Assembly: GCF_003605475.1 (NCBI RefSeq)
Contig: NZ_RAHX01000001.1
Span: 1,736,001-1,800,000 of the forward strand
Length of the DNA stretch: 64,000 nucleotides
Direction: 5' to 3'
From: Aurantiacibacter aquimixticola
GTDB lineage: Bacteria > Pseudomonadota > Alphaproteobacteria > Sphingomonadales > Sphingomonadaceae
Shown: piece by piece, positions 26,304-35,642 of the stretch
Layout: each line of letters starts with the position of its first letter
Numbering within the stretch: position 1 is the first letter of the stretch
The notes under the pieces: model-generated
Database searches by the model: none
What the model was told of the DNA's origin: nothing
What the model saw: only the letters and a program-made list of their open reading frames with translations
Translations under genes and position numbers: made by a program

Positions 26304-27206
26304 GTGGCATATTCCGAAAGGAAAGGCATCATTCTCGCCGGGGGGTCCGGTACGCGCCTTTATCCGTTGACACGCGGCGTCTCGAAACAGCTGATGCCCG
26401 TGTTCGACAAGCCAATGATCTATTATCCGCTATCCGCGCTGATGCTTGCCGGCATTCGCGAAATACTGATCATCACCACGCCTGAAGATCAGGCACAGTT
26501 CAAGCGTCTTTTAGGAGATGGATCACAATTCGGCATCGTTTTGCAATATGCCGTGCAGCCGAAGCCCAAGGGGCTGGCGCAAGCTTTTCATATCGGTGCC
26601 GATTTCATCGGCGATGCAGCTAGCGCGCTCGTTCTAGGCGACAATATCTTTTACGGCCACGGCCTCCCGCGGCTTCTTGAAGCAGGGATGAACTTGCGCA
26701 GCGGAGCGGGCGTCTTCGCCTATCGCGTGAAAAACCCGGCAGCCTACGGGGTAGTCGAATTCGACGGCCGCGGCAGAGCGATTTCACTCGAGGAGAAGCC
26801 ATTGGCGCCAAAGTCTAATTTCGCTCTCACCGGACTTTATTTTTACGATGATACGGTTGTCGAGCGGGCAAGATCTTTGGCTCCCTCGAAACGGGGAGAA
26901 TTTGAAATCACCGACCTGAACCGCCTCTATCTCGAGGACGGGTCACTGACGGTATTTTCCATGGGTCGGGGTTTTGCGTGGCTCGACACAGGTACGCATG
27001 CGTCGCTGCTCGACGCAGGAACATATGTGCGAATCACTGAGGAACGGCAGGGGCTGAAAATTTGCTGTCCGGAAGAGATAGCTTGGCGGCAGGGTTTCAT
27101 CAGTGACGATGCCCTAACAGCGATAGCATCGCCGCTCCGCAAATCTGGATACGGCGACTATCTTCTACGCTGTCTCGAGGAAGGCCGTTCCGATGCGCGT
27201 GTCTGA
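26304..27206 (+). CDS. rfbA: Glucose-1-phosphate thymidylyltransferase
   Basis: First enzyme of dTDP-L-rhamnose synthesis, joining glucose-1-phosphate to dTTP. I start it at GTG 26304 ([13 protein letters not shown]), preceded by GAGG seven bases upstream; ATG 26271 is open in frame but lacks such a site. The 300 residues match the family. The nucleotide loop [11 protein letters not shown], the Mg-site [11 protein letters not shown] and [12 protein letters not shown] are intact. It overlaps rfbC by 14 bases, and the order rfbA-C-D-B forms an operon. Confidence 0.97.
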   Translation: MAYSERKGIILAGGSGTRLYPLTRGVSKQLMPVFDKPMIYYPLSALMLAGIREILIITTPEDQAQFKRLLGDGSQFGIVLQYAVQPKPKGLAQAFHIGADFIGDAASALVLGDNIFYGHGLPRLLEAGMNLRSGAGVFAYRVKNPAAYGVVEFDGRGRAISLEEKPLAPKSNFALTGLYFYDDTVVERARSLAPSKRGEFEITDLNRLYLEDGSLTVFSMGRGFAWLDTGTHASLLDAGTYVRITEERQGLKICCPEEIAWRQGFISDDALTAIASPLRKSGYGDYLLRCLEEGRSDARV

Positions 27207-27738
27207 ATGCGCCGTCGATGGTCCTTTGCTCATCGAGCCGGATGTGCATGGTGATGATCGCGGTTTCTTCATGGAGACTTGGAACGCTCGGACTTTCGCG
27301 GATGTCGGCCTGCCGAGCCAATTCGTTCAGGACAACCATTCGCGCTCACGAAAAGGCGTTTTGCGCGGACTGCATTTTCAAAACCCCGCTCCGCAAGGAA
27401 AGCTCGTGCGGGTTGCATCCGGTGCGGTGTTCGACGTGGCAGTCGATCTTCGGTCATCTTCGCCTACTTTCGGAAGGTGGGTAGGCTTCGAATTGTCGGC
27501 TGCCAATAAGCGAATGTTCTGGGTGCCGCGCGGCTTCGCGCATGGCTTCGTCACGCTGCAGGACGACACCGATTTTCTCTACAAATGCGATGCGCCTTAT
27601 GCACCGGAAGCGGACCATTCCATCGCCTGGGATGATCCTGAAATCGGGATCGATTGGCCGATACACGATCTGAACGTCACCCTTTCGGAAAAGGACAGGG
27701 CGGCCTGCGCTCTGTCGGAAGCACCTGTTTTCACATGA
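27193..27738 (+). CDS. rfbC: dTDP-4-dehydrorhamnose 3,5-epimerase
   Basis: A 181-residue cupin enzyme of dTDP-L-rhamnose synthesis. The catalytic His lies in VLRGLHFQN, and the second motif [19 protein letters not shown] is complete. It starts inside rfbA and ends inside the start of rfbD (the ATG at 27735 overlaps its TGA), so translation of the three is coupled. The product is passed to RfbD for reduction. Confidence 0.97.
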   Translation: MRVSECAVDGPLLIEPDVHGDDRGFFMETWNARTFADVGLPSQFVQDNHSRSRKGVLRGLHFQNPAPQGKLVRVASGAVFDVAVDLRSSSPTFGRWVGFELSAANKRMFWVPRGFAHGFVTLQDDTDFLYKCDAPYAPEADHSIAWDDPEIGIDWPIHDLNVTLSEKDRAACALSEAPVFT

Positions 27739-28583
27739 ACGTTTTGCTCACCGGTGCCGACGGGCAGCTTGGCACTGCCTTGCTCGAAACACAGCCGCAT
27801 GGCGCGAATATCACCGGCATTACGGAAAGCGATTGCGACTTCCGCGACCCGGACGCCATCGACGCGGCCCTGAGTCGATATTTACCGGATATCGTCATCA
27901 ACACAGCCGCCTATACGGCAGTCGATGCAGCCGAAACCGACGTAGATTGCGCGCGACAGATCAATTCCGAAGCTGTCTTGGCCATAACAACATCCCTCCC
28001 GGGTAAGCTCGTGCATGTATCGACCGACTTCGTCTTCGATGGCTTGCAAACGCGACCCTACCACCCGGACGACGCGCGAGCACCGCTTTCTGTCTACGGG
28101 AGAACGAAGGCGGAGGGTGAGAACCACTTGCGTGCAGGTGATCTACTTGTCCGGACCTCTTGGCTTTATTCTGCACGTGGGCGAAATTTCGTTCGTACTA
28201 TGTTGCAGCTCATGGGACGCGAAGACCGGCTTCGCGTGGTTTGCGACCAGATTGGCGGGCCAACGTGGGCGGTATCGCTTGCGGAAACGATATGGGGCCT
28301 GATTGCCAAAGGCGCGTCGGGCACCTTCCATCACTGCGATGCAGGCGTGGCCAGCTGGTACGATTTTGCAGTCGCCGTTCAGGAAGAAGCGCTTGGCTTG
28401 GGCATTCTCGAGAACGCAATTCCGATCGTGCCGATCGCTAGCGAGAAATTTCCAACTGCGGCTAAGCGACCGAATTTCTCCGTGCTGGATTGTAGCGCCA
28501 CACGAACCTTGCTTGAGGATGGCCATACCCACTGGCGCACGAATTTGCGACGTATGCTTCAGGTGGAACGAGGATATGGCTAA
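27735..28583 (+). CDS. rfbD: dTDP-4-dehydrorhamnose reductase
   Basis: The 282-residue last enzyme of dTDP-L-rhamnose synthesis. The start at ATG 27735 overlaps the rfbC stop codon; the frame is open earlier but this start has the right length. The Rossmann motif GADGQLGTAL begins the protein, and the YGRTKAEGE Tyr-Lys pair is intact. The next gene starts within its last few codons (28576). Confidence 0.96.
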   Translation: MNVLLTGADGQLGTALLETQPHGANITGITESDCDFRDPDAIDAALSRYLPDIVINTAAYTAVDAAETDVDCARQINSEAVLAITTSLPGKLVHVSTDFVFDGLQTRPYHPDDARAPLSVYGRTKAEGENHLRAGDLLVRTSWLYSARGRNFVRTMLQLMGREDRLRVVCDQIGGPTWAVSLAETIWGLIAKGASGTFHHCDAGVASWYDFAVAVQEEALGLGILENAIPIVPIASEKFPTAAKRPNFSVLDCSATRTLLEDGHTHWRTNLRRMLQVERGYG

Positions 28584-29649
28584 TATGCTCGTCACCGGCG
28601 GGGCGGGATTTATCGGCGGCAATTTCATTCGCTATTGGTCAGATCATCATCCCGACGACTGGGTCGTGGTCCTCGATGCGCTGACCTATGCTGGAAATGA
28701 GGCCACAATTGCTGATGTCGAGAATGTCGAACTCGTCATTGGCGATATTCGCGACGCGGATCTCGTCACGCAGCTCTTGCGCGATCGTTCGGTTGATACT
28801 CTGGTCAACTTCGCAGCCGAAAGCCATGTCGACCGTTCCATCGGTGGGCCGGATGCGTTTATCGATACCAATATTGTGGGAACGCACGCACTGCTGAAAG
28901 CCGCACGCGCTGTGTGGCTCGATAGCGGCTCAAATACGTCTCACCGCTTTCACCATATCTCGACGGACGAGGTATACGGATCGCTGATGCCCGACGAGGA
29001 GCCATTCAGCGAGAATACGCAATACCGCCCGAACTCTCCCTACTCGGCCAGCAAGGCGGCGTCCGATCATCTGGTGCGCGCTTACCACCATACCTATGGC
29101 CTACAGGCGACAACCAGCAATTGCTCGAACAATTACGGCCCTTACCAATATCCCGAAAAACTGATTCCGCTATTCATCCTGAACGCGCTTCATGGGAGGC
29201 CGCTGCCGATATATGGTGACGGAACGAACGTGCGCGACTGGCTGCACGTTGAAGACCATTGTCGCGGTATCGAGGCTTGCTTGCTGAGAGGCCGAGCCGG
29301 CGAAACCTATAATATCGGCGGCGGTGTGGAGCTTGCAAATATCGAGGTGGTGGATCGGGTCTGTACCGAGGTCGATCGTGCATTCAGCGAGATTGGCAAT
29401 CTTGATGAACGGTTCCCCGACGCTCCAGCAGCGTCAGGCCACAAAAGCTGCGATTTGAAAATATTTGTCGAAGATCGACTGGGCCATGACAAGCGCTATG
29501 CGATCGACGACACGAAGGCCCGGAACGAACTCGGTCTCGTTCCGCAGCGCGACTTTTCCGACGGCTTGAGAACCATGGTCCGCTGGTACGTCGACAACCC
29601 TAAATGGTGGCAGCCGCTTTGGGCAGACCGGGATACCGGCACGGCATGA
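28576..29649 (+). CDS. rfbB: dTDP-glucose 4,6-dehydratase
   Basis: A 357-residue enzyme that converts dTDP-glucose to its 4-keto-6-deoxy form. I start it at ATG 28576 (MANMLVTGGAGFIGG), which has GAGG upstream and overlaps rfbD by eight bases. The NAD site TGGAGFIGGNF, the Thr-Asp-Glu motif STDEVYG and the YSASKAAS catalytic Tyr/Lys are present. The stop overlaps the next gene (ATGA). Confidence 0.97.
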   Translation: MANMLVTGGAGFIGGNFIRYWSDHHPDDWVVVLDALTYAGNEATIADVENVELVIGDIRDADLVTQLLRDRSVDTLVNFAAESHVDRSIGGPDAFIDTNIVGTHALLKAARAVWLDSGSNTSHRFHHISTDEVYGSLMPDEEPFSENTQYRPNSPYSASKAASDHLVRAYHHTYGLQATTSNCSNNYGPYQYPEKLIPLFILNALHGRPLPIYGDGTNVRDWLHVEDHCRGIEACLLRGRAGETYNIGGGVELANIEVVDRVCTEVDRAFSEIGNLDERFPDAPAASGHKSCDLKIFVEDRLGHDKRYAIDDTKARNELGLVPQRDFSDGLRTMVRWYVDNPKWWQPLWADRDTGTA

Positions 29650-30839
29650 CAAGAGTCCCAAGCAAGCAGCGGCACATCGGACTGCTGTTTCATTCTTTCG
29701 AGTCCGAAAACCTCGGCGTCGGAGCGTTCACCGTTGCCAATAGCCGTATGATCGGAGAGGCTGTCGAGCGTCACGGCGGATCACCGGTATTCCATGTTCT
29801 TGGAATGCGCGGTCGACTGGATTACAGCGATTCATGCCCCTGGCAGACCGATTTCACAAATATCGGCACCAAGGCTCTAGCGAACCCCCGCTCCGACTTT
29901 CATTCAATGCTTCGAAAATGCGACGCGTTTTTCGATATCGGAGCGGGCGATAGCTTCTCGGATATCTACCAGGCCAGCCGTTTCAGTCGAATCGTAGCGG
30001 CGAAGATACTGGCGGCGCGAACCGGCAAACCCTTTCTACTCAGCCCCCAGACAATCGGGCCATTTTCGACATGGTGGGGAAAGGCTGGTGCGAAGATGGC
30101 GCTGCGCGGTGCAGATCGGATTTTTGCGCGCGACGAGCTTTCACGCGATGCCTCGCGAGACCTCGGATACGGCGCAAAGACGTCTCTTTCAACGGATCTC
30201 GCTTTCGCGCTTCCATACGACCCGCCCGAGGACAAGGGCAAGCTCGGGAAGTGGGTTGGCATCAATGTCTCGGGACTTCTGTTCGACCTGTCGGGCGAGG
30301 GAACGGGGCGAGTCAGCCTTGCGCTTGACTATCAAAGTTTGACAAGGCGCATGATCGACCGCCTGCTGAATGAGCCGCAAGTGGAGAAGGTGTTTCTCGT
30401 CCCTCACGTGACTGCGCCCAGCTTGGCGCGTGACGATGATGGTGCAGTCAGCGATCTGCTCCACCGCGAATTTCCAGGCCTTCACCGGGCACCTGCGTTC
30501 GAGTCCCCGTCGACCGCCAAAAGCTTTATCGCCGGTCTCGACCTCCTGATCGGAGCACGAATGCATGCGACGATCGCAGCCATTTCTTCGGATATCGCCG
30601 TGCTCCCGCTGGCTTACAGCCGTAAGTTTAATGGCCTGTATGGCTCGCTTGACTATCCGTTTCTCGCCGATATGGTAAACGCCGGTGAAAACTCATCGCT
30701 CGATAAGCTCGATGACGTGCTAGGCCGACTCGATGAGGTGACTGCCGCCGCGAAACGCTCAAATACCGTCGCGCAGGAAAAACTGGCCGAATATACTGGT
30801 TTCATCGATCGCTTTGCCGCGCGGATCATGGCGGCGTGA
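29646..30839 (+). CDS. Polysaccharide pyruvyl transferase family protein
   Basis: A 397-residue protein starting at ATG 29646, coupled to rfbB by a four-base overlap. It has the PF04230 pattern: an N-terminal Rossmann-like half with FFDIGAGDSFSDIY and PFLLSPQTIGPF, and a C-terminal half ending with DLLIGARMHATIAAISSDIAV. These enzymes transfer pyruvate from phosphoenolpyruvate to a sugar to form acidic ketals on exopolysaccharide. The next gene, an FrhB-like protein, is commonly its partner. The target sugar is unknown. Confidence 0.85.
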   Translation: MTRVPSKQRHIGLLFHSFESENLGVGAFTVANSRMIGEAVERHGGSPVFHVLGMRGRLDYSDSCPWQTDFTNIGTKALANPRSDFHSMLRKCDAFFDIGAGDSFSDIYQASRFSRIVAAKILAARTGKPFLLSPQTIGPFSTWWGKAGAKMALRGADRIFARDELSRDASRDLGYGAKTSLSTDLAFALPYDPPEDKGKLGKWVGINVSGLLFDLSGEGTGRVSLALDYQSLTRRMIDRLLNEPQVEKVFLVPHVTAPSLARDDDGAVSDLLHREFPGLHRAPAFESPSTAKSFIAGLDLLIGARMHATIAAISSDIAVLPLAYSRKFNGLYGSLDYPFLADMVNAGENSSLDKLDDVLGRLDEVTAAAKRSNTVAQEKLAEYTGFIDRFAARIMAA

Positions 30840-32062
30840 CCGCGTTGATTGAACGGATCAAGTCGGCCGATCTGTGCGCCGGCTGCGGACTGTGCGCTGC
30901 ACTCGCACCCGAAGGCGCAATCAGCATGGAGGAGGATCGCAAGGGGTTTCTTCGCCCCACACAGCTTGCGAAGCTGAGCAGAGGTGCCGAGCAGGTCATC
31001 GAGCGCGTCTGCCCGGGCCTCCGAATCGAGGAACCTGCAAAAGAGACCGATGGCGAGGAGCATCACGTTTGGGGTTCGATCGCTGCATTGCAATACACAT
31101 GGGCGCGTGACCCCGCCACGCGCCATATTGGATCGTCGGGCGGCGCGCTCTCGGCCACGTTGATTTACTTGCTCGAAAGCAGACAGGTGGATGGCGTCGT
31201 AACGACTGCGGCCCGTTCCGATATGCCGATCCGCAATGCAACCATCATTGCCGACCATACTGTCGAAATCCAGAAGGCTGCCGGATCGCGCTACGCACCA
31301 TCGGCCCCGCTCGCCGAAATTGCCGATCTCCTTGACGGACGTAGGGCGCTCGCCTTCGTCGGCAAGCCTTGCGACGTCGCGGCGCTGCGACAGCTCGCGC
31401 GGATCGACCCACGGGTTGATCGGACTTTCCCGTGGATGATCTCTTTCTTTTGCGCAGGTTTGCCCAGCTATGAGGGCACAGACGCGCTGCTGAGCGCGAT
31501 GGGAATTGCGAAGCCGTCCGAAGTGGCGGCGTTCCGGTTCAGGGGCGACGGATGGCCAGGAAAAGCGACGGTTCGTGCAAAGGACGGGCGCGTCGCAAGC
31601 CTCGACTACGATACATCTTGGGGCGGCATATTGACCCGCTTCATCCAATTTCGCTGCAAAATCTGCCCGGATGGCATCGGCCAGTTTGCCGACATCGCTT
31701 TTGCCGATGGATGGCATCTGAATGCGGCGCGAAGGCCCACGTTCGAGGAGGCCGATGGCCGAAGCCTTGCTTTGGCAAGAACGCATCGCGCGGCTGTAAT
31801 GCTGCAACAGGCTGTCGATGCGGGATATCTCGCTTCGACCCTGGCAGATGTGACGGATTTGCCTTTCATACAGCCGCATCAGGCGGGAAGGAAAGGCCTT
31901 GTGCCCGCGAGACTCTTGGCCATGCGGCTGACAGGTCGCAGATCACCATCGTTCATCGGGCTCAACTTGCGCCAAAACGCCCGGCAGTTGTCCTTTGAAA
32001 CGAAACTCCGAAATTTTCTGGGTACGCTCCGGAGACTGATCGCGCCGCGCCGACGCCGCTGA
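30836..32062 (+). CDS. Coenzyme F420 hydrogenase/dehydrogenase beta-subunit family protein
   Basis: A 408-residue FrhB-family protein starting at GTG 30836, overlapping the pyruvyl transferase. The N-terminal LCAGCGLCAA supplies iron-sulfur cysteines, followed by the N- and C-terminal FrhB domains with GSSGGALSATLIYLLE, FVGKPCDVAALRQL and FRCKICPDG. In methanogens FrhB binds F420 and an FAD. In bacterial capsule loci the homologues beside pyruvyl transferases have no proven reaction and may reduce a sugar-linked group. It is convergent with the flippase gene with a five-base gap. Confidence 0.85.
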   Translation: MTALIERIKSADLCAGCGLCAALAPEGAISMEEDRKGFLRPTQLAKLSRGAEQVIERVCPGLRIEEPAKETDGEEHHVWGSIAALQYTWARDPATRHIGSSGGALSATLIYLLESRQVDGVVTTAARSDMPIRNATIIADHTVEIQKAAGSRYAPSAPLAEIADLLDGRRALAFVGKPCDVAALRQLARIDPRVDRTFPWMISFFCAGLPSYEGTDALLSAMGIAKPSEVAAFRFRGDGWPGKATVRAKDGRVASLDYDTSWGGILTRFIQFRCKICPDGIGQFADIAFADGWHLNAARRPTFEEADGRSLALARTHRAAVMLQQAVDAGYLASTLADVTDLPFIQPHQAGRKGLVPARLLAMRLTGRRSPSFIGLNLRQNARQLSFETKLRNFLGTLRRLIAPRRRR

Positions 32063-32067
32063 CGAAT

Positions 32068-33438
32068 TCACTTCGGTTTTGCAATGCCGCGCCATATCTC
32101 TATCCGCTCGCGGCGAAGCACAACAAAATAGGCGACGATATTTCGGGCAATGCCCGCAACGCATACGCATGCGGCAATTCCTGGAAGCCCGGTCCACGCC
32201 GCCGCAATTGGTACGGAAAGCAGGAGCAAGACGGCACTTGCCAGCGTGATTAGAAGATTGGTTCGCTCATTCCCAGACATGGCCAACACCAGACCGCTGG
32301 GACCTGTCAACGCTATAGCGATCTGGCCTAGGGTCAGAATCACCAATGCAGGATAAGCTGCCTCGAATTCGGGGCCGATTTGCCTCAGTAGGATCGCACC
32401 GAAAGCGAGGAGACCGACACCTAACGGGATTGCGATAATCGCGCTCAATCGTATGGCAGTTGCCGCGATTTTGGCCGCTGCATGCCGGTCGCTATCGTGG
32501 AAGGCGGTGCTGATCTGGGCGGAGTAGACAGAAGACAATGCCATTGTCGTAATCTGAATGACGGCAGCTATTTGAACCGCGACGCGGAAATATCCCGTCT
32601 CTTCCGCGCCGAGAGCATGTGCGGCCACTGCTAAACCGTACCAGTCGGCAACGCTCTGAATGACGCCGACACCCCACAGGGGCAGCGACGAAGCCAAGAC
32701 CGGTCTCAGCGCAATGCTGACAGTGTTTTGCCCGCGGGAAACATGTCGTAGCGCTCCGACGCTTCCAATCGCTGTCGCAAGTATACCTCCCAGCGCAGTA
32801 GCCCACATTGCCTCTCGGACATTGTCCGCCAGGCCAGTAAGCAGTGCGAGACCTGCACAGACCGGGATCAGGAGCGTCGACACAAGTTGACCAAACACAA
32901 ACGAGTGTCGGGACCGAAGGACAGCGCCGAAAAAGCGGGCACCTGCCCGACCGACAATTAAAATACACAGGAGCAGCAGAAAGTCGCTCGGAAGAATATC
33001 CGCGAACAAGGCTCGCCATGCAACCGAACCCCCAAGGAAGAGCGCAGCGCATACGATCAGCACCAGACACGCGGCGATCCCGGTTACCGTGAATAGTGAA
33101 CGTGCCGAAAGCTTCCGCTTGAGCGCAACCGAGCGCGCAAAATGCCGCACGGCGCTGACATCCAGCCCCGCGAGCCCCAACACGGCTAGTAGCATGGCCG
33201 TTTGCGTCATCAGGGCATACTGCCCGGTGGCGCTCGCACCAAAATTGCGACCGATCAGAAACGTCACTGCAAAACCCGCAGCGACTGCGCTGCCGGTGAT
33301 TAAAAGCGACGAAAGCGCCGTACCGTGGCGAGAGACTTCTGCGACGAGCACCCTGACCGCGCGAAAGGCTTTCCAGCGCCGGCCGCGAGAGTTGAAGCCG
33401 TTGCTTTTCACCACCGCGTTCTGGAGGTTTTTTTGCAC
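32068..33438 (-). CDS. Oligosaccharide flippase (Wzx/polysaccharide biosynthesis family)
   Basis: A multi-helix membrane protein with about twelve hydrophobic segments and the MOP-superfamily layout (for example LITGSAVAAGFAVTFLIGRN and ATGQYALMTQTAMLLAVLG). It would move undecaprenyl-linked repeat units across the inner membrane. The frame is open to 33585, but that would overlap the divergent polymerase gene, so I place the start near GTG 33438; the exact start is uncertain because no ribosome-binding site is clear. It is convergent with the FrhB-like gene. Confidence 0.78.
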   Translation of the reverse strand: MQKNLQNAVVKSNGFNSRGRRWKAFRAVRVLVAEVSRHGTALSSLLITGSAVAAGFAVTFLIGRNFGASATGQYALMTQTAMLLAVLGLAGLDVSAVRHFARSVALKRKLSARSLFTVTGIAACLVLIVCAALFLGGSVAWRALFADILPSDFLLLLCILIVGRAGARFFGAVLRSRHSFVFGQLVSTLLIPVCAGLALLTGLADNVREAMWATALGGILATAIGSVGALRHVSRGQNTVSIALRPVLASSLPLWGVGVIQSVADWYGLAVAAHALGAEETGYFRVAVQIAAVIQITTMALSSVYSAQISTAFHDSDRHAAAKIAATAIRLSAIIAIPLGVGLLAFGAILLRQIGPEFEAAYPALVILTLGQIAIALTGPSGLVLAMSGNERTNLLITLASAVLLLLSVPIAAAWTGLPGIAACVCVAGIARNIVAYFVVLRRERIEIWRGIAKPK

Positions 33439-33545
33439 GTGGGCGAGAAGAAATTCGCGGATGTATAGACAGACCGCTCCAACCGGCGCTCTCACCACGA
33501 CAATAGCCCTAGGACAGGGAGTTCGAACTGGATAAAAGGTAGGCG

Positions 33546-34883
33546 ATGGCGACGATGGCGAAGACGTCCGGGCGGGAAGGCCCACAGACTACCCGGCGGC
33601 TTTCGACCGCGAATGGCCGGCGCGTTTATCTCGGAGTGATCCTTGGCTACGCTTTGATGCTGCCACCACAACTGAATGCAAATTTCCTTGGCTCGGTCTT
33701 TCCTCCATACCGGATCTTGCTGATGGTCATGTCGCTCTACATATTGTCGGCGATTTTCCGCCGGCAATTGAAGCCGACCTGGGCCGATGGCGCCGTGCTC
33801 GCAGCCACGGGATGGATTTGCGCAGCGATGTTCGTCTCGTCCGACACCCAGCAGGCCATTACGGCAAGCCTCGCACACATCGTCGACGTAGCGATTGCCT
33901 ATTTCCTGTCGCGCGCGATCTTTCGCAATATCGGAGATCTTCGCGCATTTCTCCTGTTAATGCTTCCAGGATTGCTGATCGTGGGGACGATCATCATGGT
34001 GGAGGCGATCACGCACACGCACATTATTCAAGGCATTTTCAGCGAACTGACGGGACATCCGGTCCAGTATGGCTCGTCACCCAGGTTCGGCTTGATGCGA
34101 GCACAAGGACCATTTCCCCATCCGATCCTTGCCGGAATATTCTTTGTAAGCTTTCTGCCGCTGTATTGGTTGGCCGGATATAAGAAGATACCGCGCATGT
34201 CGGGCAGCTTTGCCGCCCTCACAAGCTTCTTTTCCGTCAGTTCCGCAACGCTTCTCGGCCTCGTCGCATCTATCGGGCTATTGGTATATTCCTGGATGAC
34301 GAAGCGCGTTGCCAACATCACTTGGCCCCTGTTCTTCTTCGCCGCCTCCATCGTCATCTTCGTCGCAGAGCTCGGTACGAAATCCGGCACGTTTTCGCTA
34401 TTCGTCCGCTTCGCCTCACTCAATTCGATGGGCGCGTACAACCGGATCCTGATCTGGGATTATGGCACCGAGAACGTAGCGCGAAACCCTTGGTTTGGCA
34501 TTGGATACGCGGACTGGGTCCGCCCAGACTGGATGAGCGCATCGATGGACAACTATTGGCTGCTTTTGGCTGTAAGGTTCGGTTTGCCCGCAAGTATCTT
34601 GGTCGCAGTCGCCGTCTTGATCGGTATATCGTCGTTGATGCAGCGCTCTATCGACAATTCGGTTGCGGATGCCGATGTGCTTCGGGGGGTCGCGATCTCT
34701 CTCGGCGTCTTCGCCCTCGGTCTCGCCTCGGTTTCACTTTGGTTAGCCGTGCAAGTGTGGTTCTTCGCGCTTTTAGGTATAGCAGTTTCGTTAGGCCAAG
34801 CCGACGCGAGAAAGATTGGCAGGGTCGTGCACCCAATGTCTCACGACGGCATACGCAAGTCTAATAGCGGGGCATTCTCCTAA
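33546..34883 (+). CDS. O-antigen polymerase/ligase family protein (Wzy-like)
   Basis: A 445-residue polytopic protein with about ten membrane helices. The periplasmic loop region shows GAYNRILIWDYGTENVARNP and then WFGIGYADW, features of O-antigen ligase/polymerase proteins. With a flippase next door and Wzc/Wza downstream, polymerising the capsule repeat unit is the most likely role. Its last 23 bases overlap the convergent FkbM-type gene. Confidence 0.83.
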   Translation: MATMAKTSGREGPQTTRRLSTANGRRVYLGVILGYALMLPPQLNANFLGSVFPPYRILLMVMSLYILSAIFRRQLKPTWADGAVLAATGWICAAMFVSSDTQQAITASLAHIVDVAIAYFLSRAIFRNIGDLRAFLLLMLPGLLIVGTIIMVEAITHTHIIQGIFSELTGHPVQYGSSPRFGLMRAQGPFPHPILAGIFFVSFLPLYWLAGYKKIPRMSGSFAALTSFFSVSSATLLGLVASIGLLVYSWMTKRVANITWPLFFFAASIVIFVAELGTKSGTFSLFVRFASLNSMGAYNRILIWDYGTENVARNPWFGIGYADWVRPDWMSASMDNYWLLLAVRFGLPASILVAVAVLIGISSLMQRSIDNSVADADVLRGVAISLGVFALGLASVSLWLAVQVWFFALLGIAVSLGQADARKIGRVVHPMSHDGIRKSNSGAFS

Positions 34884-35547
34884 TGAAAAAACAATTCTCC
34901 TTACTTCGCCGCACCAGCTGGTACTCTTCTGCGTGAAGTCTTTTGACGATTTTCATTACTGACCAGATCGGCGCAGGGGAGTCGAATTCGACACAAAGCT
35001 GATTGGGAAAAATACCCTTTTCGAGCATGTCGGTCAAAACCCTCGCCCAACTGCCTTCGATATCGATCTTCAAGAGCTCGATCTTTGAATGGCCCAATTT
35101 CTCCATGGCTGTTTCAATCGTGAAGCAATCAGCTTCGAAAAAGGCATCGGTGCGGTGGAGGTTCTCCACAAACCAATTCGCATGCCGGGGGTCGGTAGGT
35201 GCGTGAAATCGCACCTTGTCATCTCGATCTAGGAAGCCCCACGGATGAAAGCATACCCTGCCAGCATTCGAACGCTGCATGTATTCGACAGAGGTTGGAG
35301 TAGGGTCGAAGCTATGCACTTCCAACGCCATTTTGTCTGCGAGGGCAAAGTCGTAAGTGGCATCAAGCCCGACACCACCACAGTATGCTACCGCCCCCGG
35401 CGCGGTTTCGGCGAGCACCCACCAAGAAGCATGCCCTTCGCCAAAGCGCGCTATTTTGGCGTCTGACTTTTTGAGCTGTGTCCGCAACCACGCTCGTGCA
35501 GCCATGCGATGCAGCCTACGCCATCCTCGACTAGCAATAACTTTCAC
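34861..35547 (-). CDS. FkbM family methyltransferase
   Basis: A 228-residue SAM-dependent methyltransferase from GTG 35547, with AAAGGAAC about nine bases upstream. The FkbM pattern is visible: AYCGGVGLDATYDFAL, EVHSFDPTPTSVEYM (the acidic SAM-binding position) and ELLKIDIEGSWARVL. Members O-methylate sugars or small molecules, and in capsule loci they methylate the polysaccharide. Its C-terminal coding end overlaps the polymerase gene by 23 bases tail to tail. Confidence 0.87.
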   Translation of the reverse strand: MKVIASRGWRRLHRMAARAWLRTQLKKSDAKIARFGEGHASWWVLAETAPGAVAYCGGVGLDATYDFALADKMALEVHSFDPTPTSVEYMQRSNAGRVCFHPWGFLDRDDKVRFHAPTDPRHANWFVENLHRTDAFFEADCFTIETAMEKLGHSKIELLKIDIEGSWARVLTDMLEKGIFPNQLCVEFDSPAPIWSVMKIVKRLHAEEYQLVRRSKENCFFIRRMPRY

Positions 35548-35642
35548 AGGCCGGTGTTCCTTTTTATTCTATGAGCGAGACCACTTTTCCAATTGAGAAG
35601 AATGATCCACGGTGTCAGAAAATACACATCTGTGATCCCATT

